Origin: Durusdinium trenchii
Lineage: Eukaryota > Sar > Dinophyceae > Suessiales > Symbiodiniaceae
Reading direction: 5' to 3'
DNA: 64,000 nucleotides
NCBI GenBank assembly: GCA_963970005.1
Contig: CAXAMN010001447.1
Coordinates: 1,222,462-1,286,461, forward strand
A program made the position numbers and the translations under genes. Every line of letters begins with the position of its first letter. Position 1 is the stretch's first letter. The notes below the pieces were generated by a model. It saw nothing but the letters and a program-made list of their open reading frames with translations, was not told where the DNA came from and made no database searches. Below are positions 25,901-40,900 of the stretch, piece after piece.

Positions 25901-28900
25901 GAAGCACGACAGCGATCGCGTTTTGGAGCAGAAGGAGCGTTCGACAGACGACTTCGACGCGACCCGTTCGGCCCCGAAGTGGAGGGACCGGGGTCGAACT
26001 AGGTTTTTAGGACCGGTCGGCCGTCGTGAACGGAGCGTTTGGGGAGTTAACCTGCCAAAGCTCAGGTGCGCTGGCGTCAGGTCGGGTCGCTGAATGTATC
26101 CAGTTCTTTCCCATGAAAAGCTTTGGAGTTCCGCGGCCTGAACTGGAGCAACCGATGGGGAGTTCGCCAAGCCCGGCAGCTAGTTACAGAGCAAGATTCT
26201 GTAACATGAAATCTGACCGCTTATAATTGCTGGTGGTCAATTGCTTTCCCCATTCGACTCCTCACCAGGATCGATGGGTTGACTAGTGCCTTTCCAGGAG
26301 CAAGAGCTGCAGGACAAGCTTATATCCATTCAAATGGAGTGCACTCCTCAGAGATGTTCTTTTGTGGGCACAAGAATATGATGTGTATATTGTTTGAGAG
26401 TCATACGCCATGTTCATATATGTCTAACGATGAAGCAGGGAAACATGGCCATGGATAGAAAGCAGACAGAGACAGATGGTATCCGATGTCCTGCTGTTTC
26501 TGAGTTGTTTGACATGTTGAGAGGCCCTCTTTTTTGAACGAAACTCCCTCTCCTCGTTCCCTTACAGCTGATGGTCTCGGTCCCTTGCAAGGCAGCGATC
26601 GCAAAAGAGCTTGGCCGATGAGAAGTACGACAGCCTTTAGCTCGGGAGGATTTTATGTCCATGCGGTTTGCAAGTAGGGGAGCGGATTGTGGGTAATGGG
26701 CACTCAGTATTGAATGCACTCAGTTTCTGGGTAGTGGGCACCAATAGCGACTGGTATTGACATGATTGATTGAGGGACATGGATTGAAATGGTGTCATTG
26801 ACTCTGTACCGGTTTCCCACTTAGTAAGTGTTCATTCGAGATCATCATTGCGCTTCTTTGTCTCTGATGTACTACTTTTCTTGGCAGAATTCTGTGGAAG
26901 AGTTTGTCTTCCCATGTTCTGCGCACACCAACTCATCATCAAGGATTTGACCACAATTCAGGAGAACCCCAAGCAACAATATAGACGCAGAAGGATTCAA
27001 TATCATTCAATGCCCAATATCTCAATAACGGTGTTTGGGGATCCCTTCAGAACCGGATTCTTCCAAGCTCGGTATTCATCCAAAGCGTTTGACTGTGCCT
27101 ATCGCGTTCGCTGAGATCTCTTCATGCAGTTGAAGCAGTCCACCGAGCGCCATGAGAAGGCACGGTGAATGGGTGCATTTCTGGACCCTCGCGGAGTTTC
27201 TAGGGGTCTGCGGGAATGAAGAGGAAACGGTTCCACTGCATTTCTGGATGATTTGTGTTAAAGTTGCATTAAGGTTAGCATGGGTTGTTTTTTGTTCCGC
27301 ACATGTTGACTTGTTGATATGGATGACTTGAAAACAATCACAGCAACATGTGGATCAGAATGTGTATTGCATCCAATGTCCAAAAGTTCGGGAGCCTGCA
27401 GTTGATACATTTCTTCGTTGAGCCGCGAAGCAACGCAAATTGGGGGTTTGCGCTGAAACAAGAGACTGGAATCTTGTGATCCAAGCTGTTTAGAGACTGA
27501 GACTCAAACAGGAGGAGGAGGGCAGACCCAGAATGCGCTGGAAGTGCCAGGAGATGCAAGAGGCCAACACTCATTTTGACCATCGCCACAAGAAGATGCA
27601 GGCGCATGCAGCGGTGAGGCGATGCAGGGTGAGTTTTGCAGGTGGCACACTTGACACAGTGACGGACTTTTTCTATAACTGAGAAGTGCTGGGAGGATCT
27701 GGGAGGGGTCAAAGGAAAGATTGTAGTAGTTTCAGAGTAGATGGCACAGACCCCAAGAGGTGGTTTAGATGGGGGTCCATATTATAAACCACCTCTTGGG
27801 GTGTGTGCCATCTACTCTCAATCCACAGACGGACTAGAAGGTACGAGGACTTTCACTTTCGGAGTGCGATCAAGCGTCCTCCGATGATGCTGCTTGGATG
27901 ATGCTTCCATTGACGGTCCAAGTAACCAGTACACAGGAGGTAATGCGACCCTTTAGCAAAAGGAATTGTGCTCTACTGATTGAAGTCTGCGAAAGACACG
28001 ATGCAATTTTCAGCAGCTAGCTACGGCGCAGTGTTGGTGTACCCTGTTACTTGTAGGTTGGAGCAAGAGCTCGAGCCATTGTTCCACGGATGTGCCACAG
28101 TTGTCGGAGGGGGGCTGTTCCGGCTACCATGTCTGACCATGCAGCATCGCATGCGTCGGTTGCCGCATGCATCGCCGCATGGCCCTGGTGTCTCACCAAG
28201 CGGAGTATCGGCAGGACGAGTTGGAGGGCACCATCTCGAAGGAATATGAGAAGAACAGCAAACTCTTGGATGTTGGACGCTCAGAGGGTAGAGCTTTTCA
28301 CACTCTTTAGGCCGAAGTCGGGGGAGATGTTCATGTTGTTTTCTTGGAGATTCCGAGTTCAAAAGCATGAAAGAAATTGGTTTTGAACGTCTAGAACAAG
28401 GGGAACATCCAAAGATGGAGGAAGGTCCTTGCGCTGAGATCATCCGTCCAAGGCCCTTGCGCTTGAACGTTGGGAATTAATGAGACACCCTGAAATCAAA
28501 AAGAATCCATATAGATCCATATAGGTCAAGGGCAGATGTCTTTGCATCTTTTTTTCGAGCCATGTGTCTTTTCCGCAACTAAAGCCGAACGTTGTGGCTT
28601 GAGCCCGGATTTTCGGTGGTCCGGCGGTGCCGCGAGGAACTCCAAAGCCTTCGCGACGAGTTTGAGGGCGAAAAGACCAAGGCCAAGTATGAAACGCCTA
28701 GCTGCAGTCGTACAGAAGCTGCGTTGGCTTGAGCGACCTGTTCGGCCAAGTGCACCTCAGCTTGTGCAGTGAGGATCAAAACATCCTGAGGCTCTGAGGG
28801 GCTTTGATTGAAAAGGGCATCCACCCCAGAGCCCACGCGACAAGAAACACTTCAACCACTTCCATATAATACTTTTCCTAGAGAGGTCTGGTCGAGGTCT

Positions 28901-31900
28901 CCAGTTTGAGACTAGGGTCCAGAGAAGGGGTCGTAATGAGATAGGCTTGGCTTTGGCCTACAGCCCCAGATGCCTGCGCACCCAGACGTCACTATAGTCA
29001 ATATCGCTTTTGAATATACACCTGTTTTGCTTTAAATTTTAGAGGGCTCATCGACGACCTTTCACGTTGCGGCAGTCTGTTCGTGTCACGCTGCGGCAGT
29101 CCGTCCACCGGCCACTCACCGGCTCTGGGCAGATGCTGAAATCTCATGATGAGCAGTTGCTGGAGTTGCGAAGCGCTCAGGCAGGCGAAAGATGAGAGAA
29201 ACCACGGGTTCGTGGACTCCACAGCTTTGACGAACGACTGCTGTTCAGGTTCAAGGATTCCCGGGGAAACATGACCTGATGAACAATTGCTATCCAGTTT
29301 TGGTGCGCGTGCTCGCCCATCACTTCTCCTCAAAATCGTGCATCGATTTCTGTCTCATTGACCCCCTCTCCTTGTCACCTCTCCTTGAGATTCCGCAAGG
29401 CCACCCGTTTTGTTTCGGTGCAAACCATTCATACGACGGTGATGTGCGGGGTGATGACGACACGGGGCACGACCGATGTGTTTTTCGGCTCCGGTGTCCA
29501 CGCCCCGTCAGAGGGAACCGATTGGTCTCACGGCACCAGGAACGAGCCCTAAGAGATTGGAGGACAGAGTATGACAAGGCCAGCACCACGCCAAACGCGG
29601 GCGCGTGCGAGCGCTCGAAACCAAGCGAGGCGAGGTAGAAGTGAACATGAGTGATGCTCGCGCGTAGTGGGAGGCTTTAATCGGATTCTTCGAAGACTTG
29701 AAGACTTCAGTCCTTTTTTTTCATATTCGTAGGGCTCCAAATGTTTGAGAAGGTCGGACTGGAGAGGGTAAACGGGAGGGTCTATAGGTGCCTTCGAAGG
29801 CAGAACTGGAGCCCAACGAGAGGGGCACATATCAGTCAGAGATAATCTCAATGTTCGAGAGGCATGGAACATCAACCATGTTTGCAAGCGATGTCCAAGA
29901 TGGGAGATAAAGTCACCAAGTTCGGATCTCCACGGTTCTAAGAAAAGAACAACACAGAAGTTCCAAGCACCATGGTCGTGCGCATGCAAGCATCAGGGTT
30001 GGACTGGAAAGGTGTTGACCATTCCACCCACTGACATGTTCTTGACCATTCCGAACTGCACCTCTCTTTGGGCCTTTGCAGGTAGGTGCTCTTGAATTCA
30101 CCATCTTCCGCTCACTTTGACTGATTGTCACCGTGCTTGATGTTTCGATCTTGTCAACGACCTTGAAACGCGGATGATCCGATGAGTGAAGCTGACGTTC
30201 CGCTCAGATGTGCAGACCTGTGCAGGTCTGCAGCTTGCTGAAGTCTGATGGCTTGAAGTTCGAAGAAGCCCTGCGACAGCAGGACTGAACTGCAGAGTTT
30301 GGGAAGGTGGAAGGCCGAAGTTCGAGCGGTGTCAGGTTGGGTGAAAGTTGGTCCTCCGAAAGAAAAGTCCAAAATGAAAGAGTCAGGCTATGTCAAGCTT
30401 TCTGGGCTCACCCAAGGTTTGTATTGAACAATTTGTTTTCCTGGTGAATTTGTTTCAATGCAAAGCCTGTTTCTCAGATTCCTTGGAAAAGACATTGGAA
30501 AGTCGGAAAGTCGTTTGTTTTTGAAGTATGCTTCGTCCAAGGATCTGAGACTGAAATGGGTGGTTATGGAATGTTATGGATGGTCAAGAGATGTCAAGAG
30601 CCTGTACATCTAGTGCGCTGGATTGGGTTTGGGACTAACCCCCCGAGTCAGTTAGTCCCAGAGTTGTTGATCATGGTTCACTTGGTTCAATCGGTATAAT
30701 ATGGTCCTCTCCGTCACCGTCATCCCCAGAAGCACTTCGAACGGCGATGCGTGGGGAAGAGTGCCCATCCAGATTCATTCTCTGAACCAAGTGGATGGGC
30801 CTTGCATAGCCCCCTGGAAGACCCGTTTTCCTCTATAGAAAGCCGGTCGTTTTCCGCTGGCTTTTTCCACTTCCCATGATGAGTTGTTGAGTTCAGGGAG
30901 GACTCCACTCCAGCATGGGCTCGCGGAAGGAGTCGGAGTACGAAAGCCAGATCGTCGAGATCAAAGAACGGGAGCACTGTCCTCAGTCTGGGCATTTCTG
31001 CGGGGTGTGTCGGTCACTCGTCCATGGGCTTTGGACTTCATTGGACTTGGGCCCTATGGGACGTAACGTGAGCATACGTGAGCTCCTTGCGCTTCCCCAA
31101 AGACTTTGGGTCCTCATGTGGGAGCTCCGGGCTCCGCGAACCGTGCTCGGCATAGAATAGAGAGAGTGTGGAATGGGAGATTTGATGTATAGGATGTTTG
31201 AACATTGGACACTGAACTGTCTTGGAGCTGAGTCCAGCCTGTAAGAGATGTGATTCTGGAACTGAACATTATTTCACATTGTTTTAACTGGAAATTCGAC
31301 AAGTCACAATCGTGTGCAGTTTTCGGTCGCGAAGTCTAGAGTCGTTGGTTGGAATCCAAGCGCTTTGTTTGGAGTCTAGTCTCATCGGGATCCATTTTAG
31401 CCGGGAGCATCAGCAGTGATTTAGGTCAATTCGAAGCTCTTCTTCTTCGCACCTGTCGGCATTCTACGCCAGATCAAACCCTCAAAGACCCGGACAAAAC
31501 CGTTCTTTCCCCCCCCCCACACCGAAGCATCATCTCCAACCCTGCCTGTTTTCTCAGAGGTCGGAGCCGACCCGCCCAGCCCGCCCCCTTCGCCCCTTCG
31601 CCCCCAGGCGGCGGGCTCTCCAGGACGAGTCCGAAAAGGCCGCGACGGCGCTGAAGGACGGGGACGGCGGATGAGCGGGGCTGGGGGGCGGATGGAGTTC
31701 TGGAAGGATCAATGGCTAGTGGCAGAACTATAGTGACATATATAGTGACTATAGTGATGTGGTTTTATGATTTATTTTTATGATGTTTTATATGGTTTAC
31801 CCAATTGTTCACCACTCTTCAGTCTGGGATCGCCAAGACCAATTTGGAGAGGGAGGGACCGGTTTTCATGTGAGGTGTTGATCAAAGTAGGAGGACTGTG

Positions 31901-34900
31901 CCAAGCGGGTCGTGTTCCGTATGGATTCTCCTATACCCAACCGATGTTCATGTCCGCTGGTGGGTGGCAGTGTAGATATATCAGACGCACATCCTACTGG
32001 TTTTCTGCCAAACGATTTGCGTTTTTGTGCTGGAAGAGCAACAACAAGCCAAGTTACAGGCGGCTGTGAATACACCCATGTCTGGTTGAGGAACAACTAG
32101 CGCGGAATGGATATAGTCTAGTCTTTGCGCGTTGGATCTTTGATCTTGAGATGCATTCAAGTTAGCTTTTGGGTCTCATAAGAATTTTGGGGTTCTTTGT
32201 GTTGTCAAGACCAAAGACAGGCCAACCAGAGTTGTTGGACCTCCTCAACCAATCTCCACACACTTGGCATATCCACTTGCGAAACGCGCTCGTTTCCGCG
32301 AGCTGCTGGCGGCCGGGCCGGCCGCAAGCGGCCAGGATGGCGTCAGCATGAAGCAGACCATCAGCATGCTCCAGAACCAGGCCCAACGGGATCGAATATA
32401 GACTCAGTGTTATGGTCATTCGGGATGGTTTGAAGGGGCCGATGAGGCAGCCAGCTGAATCATATTGAATCCCTGCGATTTTGGGATCCCTCCTTTCCAC
32501 AGTGTGCCTGATGATTTCCTGCCTGTTTTTTCCTTAGAGCACTGAATAAATATTGATTCACTTTCAACTATCACTGCCTGATCCTCGTAACTAGAAGCAG
32601 GCGCTTTCACAACTGCATGTTATTTTGACGTGCTCTCGTTACTACCAAACCTGTCCAAACCTCTCTAGTCACTATAGTCATCTATAGTCTCTAGCATTCG
32701 TTTCTCACCAGTTTGTGTTGACTTGGCAACATGTATGCAACGCCAACTGCAGTTGGCACCTTCCATCCACACCGTTCGAGAACGTTCTCACCAGCCTCCC
32801 AACACACAACGACCATCACCATCACCTGGGTTACCCGCAACGTCCAAGGTGAAATCCAAGGATGTGGAGATCGCCGAGGCCCGGGGATTCAACGAGCATG
32901 TCCAAGTCATTTGGGAAAGATGTCTCTCTCACCAGGGTGGTGAAGATCACCCGTTCATGGATCTAATTTGGGCTCTTTCGTCGGGCTCACCGACCACCCG
33001 ATGTCTGAGCTGTTTGACAAGAGTTGATATTCGATGAGCACATGTCACGCAACTTAATTAGGGAAGAGTTCTCCACAGAAGTAGTGGTGAACTGGCGCAG
33101 ACAGAAGGGAACAACTGAACAACTATGAAGGCATTTTAAGGAATCCTCTTCGGTCCTGGAGCCCTTCAATGGAGCTTTTTCGCCACATTTCCTCACATGT
33201 CCCTGGCCTTTCACCGCTTTGACCCTACCGGACTGGTCTTTTCGTCTCGGAAGTCGAGTCCCCGTGCCGCTGCTGCTCAGTCGTGCACAGCTTATGCCTC
33301 GCTGCGCTCTGGCGAGGCTGCGGAGCGTCAAGAGGACCTGAAGAAGAAACTCCAAGCCTCCCAAGAGATGGTGGAGAAGGCCGCAGTCGACCCATTGCTT
33401 TTCACCAGTCTGGCCTCAACCGAGAGTCTCCCATGCTGAAAAACGGGTTGGGGGCACCGAGAGAGCAACGCTTTGAAAGGTGGGTTCGGCAACGAGGAAC
33501 CCTACATTCAGACCCTTTGAAGAGAAGCCATGTCTTGAGCTAATATAGATACTAATAGACTAATATAGTAATTATATACCCTTAAGCCCATCGTTTGTTG
33601 GAAGGAGCGGCGAGTGAAACATGGCCAATTCACCTCAAGCCAGGTAGGAACCGCAGATCACCCTTATGGATCCCATTTTGGTGGGCTCTTACCTAACAGA
33701 AAACCTGGCGGAAACAGGCAGGGCCAGCGGAACCAAAAATACGACGTCCCACGTCCCAGGGAGACGTCACACGCCGTCGCGTCGCTCACCACGCGCGGCT
33801 GTGTGTGCTGACAGGTGCGAGCGCAGTTGAAGGAGCGAGAAAGAAGTTTGAAGGTGCGGGCACCACGACCGCAGTCTCAATGGATTTTTGTGCATGAACT
33901 TGTCTGTGAACTAAGTGGACTTTAGTGCTTAGTGCTCACTAGAACTCGTTTGTGAACTCAAAGTCTGACTCCACCGTCATACGTCTCCACCGTTCGGAAC
34001 GTGCTCCGTCCGTCGCAGGTGAAGGATGAAAGCCTCAACAAGCTCCGAGGGCTCGGTGCCCCGGGGTCTCCCCCGGCCAGACAACAGCGGCCGACCTTTA
34101 GAAAACGCAGAACTGACACCGAAAGCAATGCAGTTCGAGCTGGAGAAAGGGGTGGAAGCAGGTCATTTGAGATCGGCCCCTACCTGTCCTTGAACTTCAC
34201 ACCCAAATATGATCATATATGTCATACCTGCTCAAGTGACGAACACATCTCAGGCAGATGAAGCACCTGGAAAGCTTCCGCTTCGTGCTCTTTCACAAGG
34301 ACACGTGGATGAGATCAGCACAACCAAATCCTTCCACACATTGAAAGCATGTAAAATATGTCACACACTTGCCACAAGTTCAGCCTTTCATGTTGTTCTT
34401 TGCATAGACCTTTCAGAATGGTTCAGATCTGCATGTGGGAGAAGGTGTGCTTTCTTTGGGCAGGTGAGGGCACTGGAGGAAGAGCGAGATCCGCTGGAAG
34501 AGCAGGCCAGCAAGTGATGGAGTGGTACAACAGGACATCAAAAGGATATATCAAGGATGTGACATCTCAACTCTCGGATATAGGGTGTACATGTCCATGT
34601 GCAGATAGTTTCATCATGTGTTTTTAGTTCCTTAAGAACAAAACAAATGGTTCTGCCATCTTCGGCGATCACTGGCAGTTCAGACATCTTCGGCGATGGA
34701 CAAATCAAAGGGAAGAAATGCTCTCTAAAGGCCACGTCTTTTTCACAAGAGTTGAGTGTGTGTGTAGTTGAATAGGGAGACCCCCCCTGGCTGTGGCTGG
34801 GTAGACTGATCTATATTCCTTCTTCCAGGGGGTCGAGCTGCGAGGTCCCCCTATCTTGATGCACATCCAGATCTAGACGATTGTTGTCCTTGCCCATTTT

Positions 34901-37900
34901 CATCGGCTTATTCGAAGGGTGGTAAGTCTTCCTCTTGCTAGCATTGTCAGTGAGTCAGAATTAGAGCTGATACGTGGTTCGAAGCGACATTTTTTGCGAC
35001 CGGCGCCTCTCAAATCGGCCATATCGCAACAAGCTGCAGCTTAATCCTTTGCTCCACACACACACACATCCTCCAGATATTCTATGAGATATCTGAGATA
35101 CCAGCATAGACTGTGCCCAAAACAGCGATGCCCAGTTCCTTGTTCTGCTTTGGGATATGTTCCATGCAACGCCATGAGTAGCCTGACTCCGGCGAAGAGC
35201 CGAAATCAACGGATACTGAGATCATGCATCAGCTAGACTGAACCCCATACCAGGGCCCCCTGGAATAGGGGGTGGTTAATGGATACCCTGGATCACCTCT
35301 GAGGAGCTATACTTAGACACCCCAAACCGAGGGGCCTGGTTTATATAATACATCATCATACATGGGCATGGGTGATAGGAGGGACGATTTCAGGCTCCTA
35401 CTTGGTAAAGCATTGAGTCCAAGAAGGCGGATCCCATTCCTCGGCAGAGGTCAATTCGCTGAAGACCAGTGTTCGAGAAATGTACACCGAGTCTGGGTTC
35501 CTGAGGGATTGGCAGGGATTGGCAGGGGTCGTGAGGGAATGGGTTGTGGAAGGGTGTTAATTACAGTGATGAAATGAGGCGTGCATTTTGACCAGGTAGA
35601 TGAGATGGTGTCGTTTTTAGCAGGTTTTGGTCCGAGTCTTTAGTCAAAATGATGCACGAGTGGCCATGGCTCCTTTGGCCGGGAGAGCCAGAAATCCCCA
35701 ACAATTCCGAACCCAAACACCCCATATTGACCCTTGAAACCACCCCAATGTATTCATATCTTCCATGCAGGAAGCATTTGACGACCACTTCTTTCCTTCG
35801 TCAAACTCCACGTGGTCGTGCATTGGACACGAGACGGGGCAAGCATACACAAAGTGGCCCGGAACGGCCACGCATCTCCACTCCACTCGGTGGAAGAGCC
35901 GAGACTCTTCGGAGCAAGACTGACCCGGGGGCAGGGTCGAAGATCTTGTAAGAAAACTGGAGGCTGTTCTGTCAAGTGCTGAAGGAATGCTGGTTGTTCC
36001 ATCATATGCCCAGTTGATATTTGATAAGTCTGCCCATGATGACTTGATGGATTAACTTAGGTTCCCCTGCAATGATTCTGACAGATACATACAGATACCC
36101 TATATCAGAATTGAGTGAATCCACTGAGCCAACATGGATAGACCCCAAAAAGGGAGGTTTCCATGTTTCCCAGTGGTTTTTCTCCCGATTTCGGCGAGTT
36201 CCGAGGTTCGTTCGGGAGTTCCGGCAGAAGCAGAAGCTGCACCAGACCTTGAGCGTTGGGAGCCCAGCGGTTGGACGCGACTGACAGAAGAGCCGATTCT
36301 TCGGTCACCGAGAAGCGATGAGATCGACGTCCAGGTTCACCTGCTAGCATCGGGTGCTTTTTCAATTACTATGGCTTTTAGACATTCTCCTTAAGCACCT
36401 AATAGGTAATCAGATAATTCGAAACGACGTGGATTTCCCACGCATCCTCTCAAGACTTTTGCCCAAGGACAAGAGTATGCTGTCATCATCCTTGCAGCAG
36501 GAGAACGTTGAGAAGCTTGGTTTGCAATTCAGAGCACCAGACCAAAGCGGGCAGTTCCAAGGGCCTATGATGTGTCTTCACTATTGAACCCCTGCTTGAA
36601 GACGGTGGCTGACCCACACGCAGCTTTTCGGGGCAGGGCGGATGGATCAATAACAGACCAGGGGATCAAAAACACCCGGATCCTCCAAGTTCAGCACCCC
36701 TTCCCAGATCGAAACGGTGTTCAGTACATGAACGGATTTTACTGTTCCGAATCTATCAGGGGGTCTTCTACCCAGACACTCCATGGGACTGGTATATTTA
36801 CCTACATTGGGGTGGGTTTGGGGGTCAATGTAGGCATACATGGCATACATGGAGTGTTTGGGCTTTGGGGCTTTGTACCTATACTGGGACATGCATCTTC
36901 ATCCCAGACTCCCGGTGTGTGTCTCAGAAACGGAACCCCGACTGCACGCTGTTATCAGAGGCGTCAACACGGTCGTAGACCGTTGGTCGTAGGATGTCGT
37001 AGGTGTTGACGTCCAAAAAAGAACGGACCGGAAGGGCTAAGGAGCCTGAAGCCATTTTCTCGTTAAGTCGAGCTGAGGTTGCGTGCTCAGCTCGTACAGC
37101 TCAAGAAGGCACTGGGAGTTCCTGGTGGTTGGCTTCTTGAGAAGCTGAAACAGGTATGAGCATGTATAAGCGAAAAGCGAGCCCTGTGAGAAGCTTCCAT
37201 GCAATTCATGTAGATGTCGAAGGTGAGGAGTGTCATGTCGTATAGCTTTGCAGAAGCCAAAGCCGGAGTTGTGCAAGGCTATGCAAGCAAGTGTTCAAGA
37301 GGCATGTTACTTGCATAAGTCCTGCGGAAGCTTCAAGAAGATGTACAATCTATAATCTACATCAAAGTAGAGTCCTTCTGAGTAAGCCCGGCGTTAGGCC
37401 TTTCTCGAAGATCTTTAAATCATGCAGCGTGCACAAGCTCCCACTTGGGTGTGTCAGGGTGACCTCAGGTCTGGTGCAGTTGGCCATTGTGTCATAGTCT
37501 AGAGCTGCTCAACTAGCCGTCGACAGTTCCAGGATAGCCGTCGAATGATCCAACAGGCCTGGGCGAGAGGAGGACACGAAGCAATAAAACAGTTGCTTCA
37601 AGGAGCATAAAGACACATAAAGACCATTGCATAAAACCATAAAAGCCAATTGGTACATTGTCCTGCATGACAGCGCTTCTTGGGGAATTGAAAGACTGGC
37701 AACACTGTTCATGGTCTTTTGAAATTTTGGAGCAGTCTGTTTGTTGCCATGGCAGATGAAGACAGTGGCTGATCAGGTGGAGACAGTTCTCCATCCAGAT
37801 ACCACCCATGACTACACGCAGATGCCAAAGAAGTTGCAGGCCAAAAGGGGTAGGAGAGGGAGACGATGTGTGATGAGAGAAGAGGATGGTCAAGACTGAG

Positions 37901-40900
37901 AGAACAGAACAGCGGCAGAGGAACTCTGAAAGGCTGAAAGGGGGGGAGAACAGGTGTGTAAGACCTGTCTTCCTTTTCTTTTTTCTTTTGTTTCTAGTAG
38001 CGATGGCCTCCGACCTATAATAGGAATGGCCTCCAACCTACTAGCAGAAACTATATCAGACCTTTCTTCCTTCTCCTTTTTCTTTAAGAAAGTTGCGTTG
38101 GCTCCAAAACGGAGCCAAAAAGGGAGCAGCTCCGCATGGCGTGGAGGATGTCAGCCCGGTGGCACCGGCTAAGACCCGGTCCAAATGGGAACCGAGAGGA
38201 ACCAACGTGGTTCAACGGCCGATGACCTCAAGTATCGCCTTCCGAAATCAGCCGATACCAGTTCATAGCTCCATTGGGCTGCCCAAGGGTGTTTGAGCTG
38301 GATGTTTCGACTCAACTTCGCCACAACCCATGCCGATCTTCCGCTTTGACTTCCCACAGTTTTTGGATGTTTTTGGGGTTTCCCATAGTGGAGCAGTCGT
38401 TTTGGAGTTGGTTTATTTGGTTTTACGGTTTGGTGACCAGTGTTGTTTTTTTTCGGTCTGGTTTGACCAAGTCGCCACTGGTCGAAGAAACTTTGGCGTG
38501 ACATGTCCATCAGCTGACACGTGTGAAACTCACCGTCCGATTGGCACAGAGCGTGCTGGAGAAGTATCAGAAGCTTCTGGCCACAAGCTCAGTGAATTGC
38601 AAAGTCTGCCTAAAAAACCATACATAATTATATAATAAGAAGCCATTCATTGAACACCTGGGTTTTGGTTTGGCAACACAACTTTTATGGTTGCTGAGCA
38701 GTTTGCGCGGCTCCGAACCAGGTGTTTGATGATTCCTGGCTTTTCCCTCACTCTTGAGGATTGGAAGCCCGCGGATGAGCCGGTGGAAGAGTCGCGTCGG
38801 GGGACTGTGGGTGCAACACATGGATGATGAAATTGGACGTTTTCCAGAACTTCAGCTGGCAGTGACATACTGTACAATATAACTTTTAGCAGACTGGAAT
38901 CCGTCATGGAAGTGGAAAATGGGATCATCTTGGATCAGCATGTGGCGAATACCAAGCGCCAGGGGGTTTTCCACTTGGATTTTTGTCCGGGCGTGTCATT
39001 CATTCATATAAGCCTCACCAATGCAAGGTCTAAAGTCAACTGAGGCTCGGAAGAAGAGGCCAACGGGAAGGCTCTCATCGAGGTGGGCAGCGGGTCGCTT
39101 TCGAACAAATAGTTTAAACAATCGTGTGGCAACCTGAACTGTGTAATGCAAGAGTGCATGTGTTCATCTTCTACTGCCCAGCAGTCCAGTCGGTTTGATC
39201 AGTTCTAGGGCGGAAGTGAAGTGAAAGCCGAGGATGTGATGTCAATGTAGTCAGCATATAAGCTTATTGTAGCTTCAGCTGAGCTCCAATATCTTGAGGC
39301 AAGACTTCATGCCTAGTTTGCAACCAGATGATAGACGGATAGACAGCATTGCGCACTGTCCCAAAGGTTGCTTTGTCCAATCATGTGCTAAGGAAACTTG
39401 TAAACTTGGATGAATGCAAAGAGGGACTGAAAACAGAACCAGAGATATCCAGAGATCCTGTCCTCACCTACATATCCTACATGTGTTTAATTGTTACAGT
39501 ACTATATTTACATGTAATTACCATACTTTTCCCACATGAAACATTCATATGTGAAAAAACGATCCATCTCTTCGTCCCTCTTCTTGGTGAACGGTCCGTG
39601 GTTTCGGTTCGGTCACAGGAGATGGCGATCCAGCGCGATCTCCTCTTCCGTCGGAAGGAGATTGCCACGGCGCTGGGGACGCCCAGTTCTGGGGCTTTTC
39701 CCGATGGGTCGGTCGGATGAGACGGCCATGGATCGGATCTGAAGCGAAAGGGATCGGTGTCTATGATTGATGTTTTCGATTGTGCTCGATTGTGCTCGGT
39801 ATCTATGAAAATTGGATTCTATGTATGACTCAATGATGTGTTCTGTTGCAAAAAGTCACCGACAGCTGACTGGGCCTTTGTCTCATTGCCTTGATTTGAG
39901 TGAGGTCAATGACAAGACCGCAATAGTCCCAGAATTCGTTGAAGGAAACTTTGCAGGAAACCCCACAGTTTGAAGGGTGAAAGCCATGGTTTCCGATGAT
40001 CCATTGAAATCGAACATGGGCTTCTTTACCTGTTGTGACTCGGCCATCGCAGGGCGGCTGAGCAAACCAAGCGCGAGTGCACGCAAGATGTGCGCAAGCT
40101 CACGCGCGACGCCTCAGTGGAACAAAACACGATTGACAGGCATTTTATACTCCCTGAAATCATATTGTTTGACTTCGACGCTGTCCGAGGTCTGTGACTG
40201 CCAGCTAGCCTTGAAATCATCATGGAAGTGGAACACATTGGAAGACCACCTGTTTCAGATTTCATGGTCACCATCGCGCTTGGGCTGTTGCAAGCAATGG
40301 CTTTTGACGAGGTCTAACTTTAACAGTTGTTATATACTCTCCCTGGAACTAACATGGAAGTGGAGTTCACCCCCTGTTTGTGGAGGAAAATGGTCTTTGG
40401 TCTTCCAAGTAGCCTTTTTGAGCTGAGCCTTTTACTCCTTGATATGCTGAATGTCAAGGTGATATAGAGATTCAGAAAGGGGACATTGATGTGACATCGG
40501 ACAACCGGCAAAATGACTCGCCAAGTTGTTCGATTCCAAATAGCCGCTCTTGTGGGAAATCTCGTACCATCCCGTACCCAAACATTGCAGATCAAACATG
40601 CACAAAATATTCCAAAATGATTCAGGTCTGAGAACGCGCAGCTTATCGTCGAGATGAACACCCTACGGGCTGAAAACAGGTGGGCCAGAGAAGAGGGAAA
40701 CTGAGACCTGATGAGACGTGTGTGCTGAATGGCCAAGTGGGTATGATTCGAACATAGCATGCACCTGGTTGCGTGGCTTTCTGAGCTATATAGCCAAACG
40801 GCTTGTGATGTAAAGACTTCGTTGTCTCTCGTGCTCTCGTGCTCGTGAAAAACCGATGTTTTGACAGAGAGCCCAGTGGTTTGTCCAACACTGCTGTGAA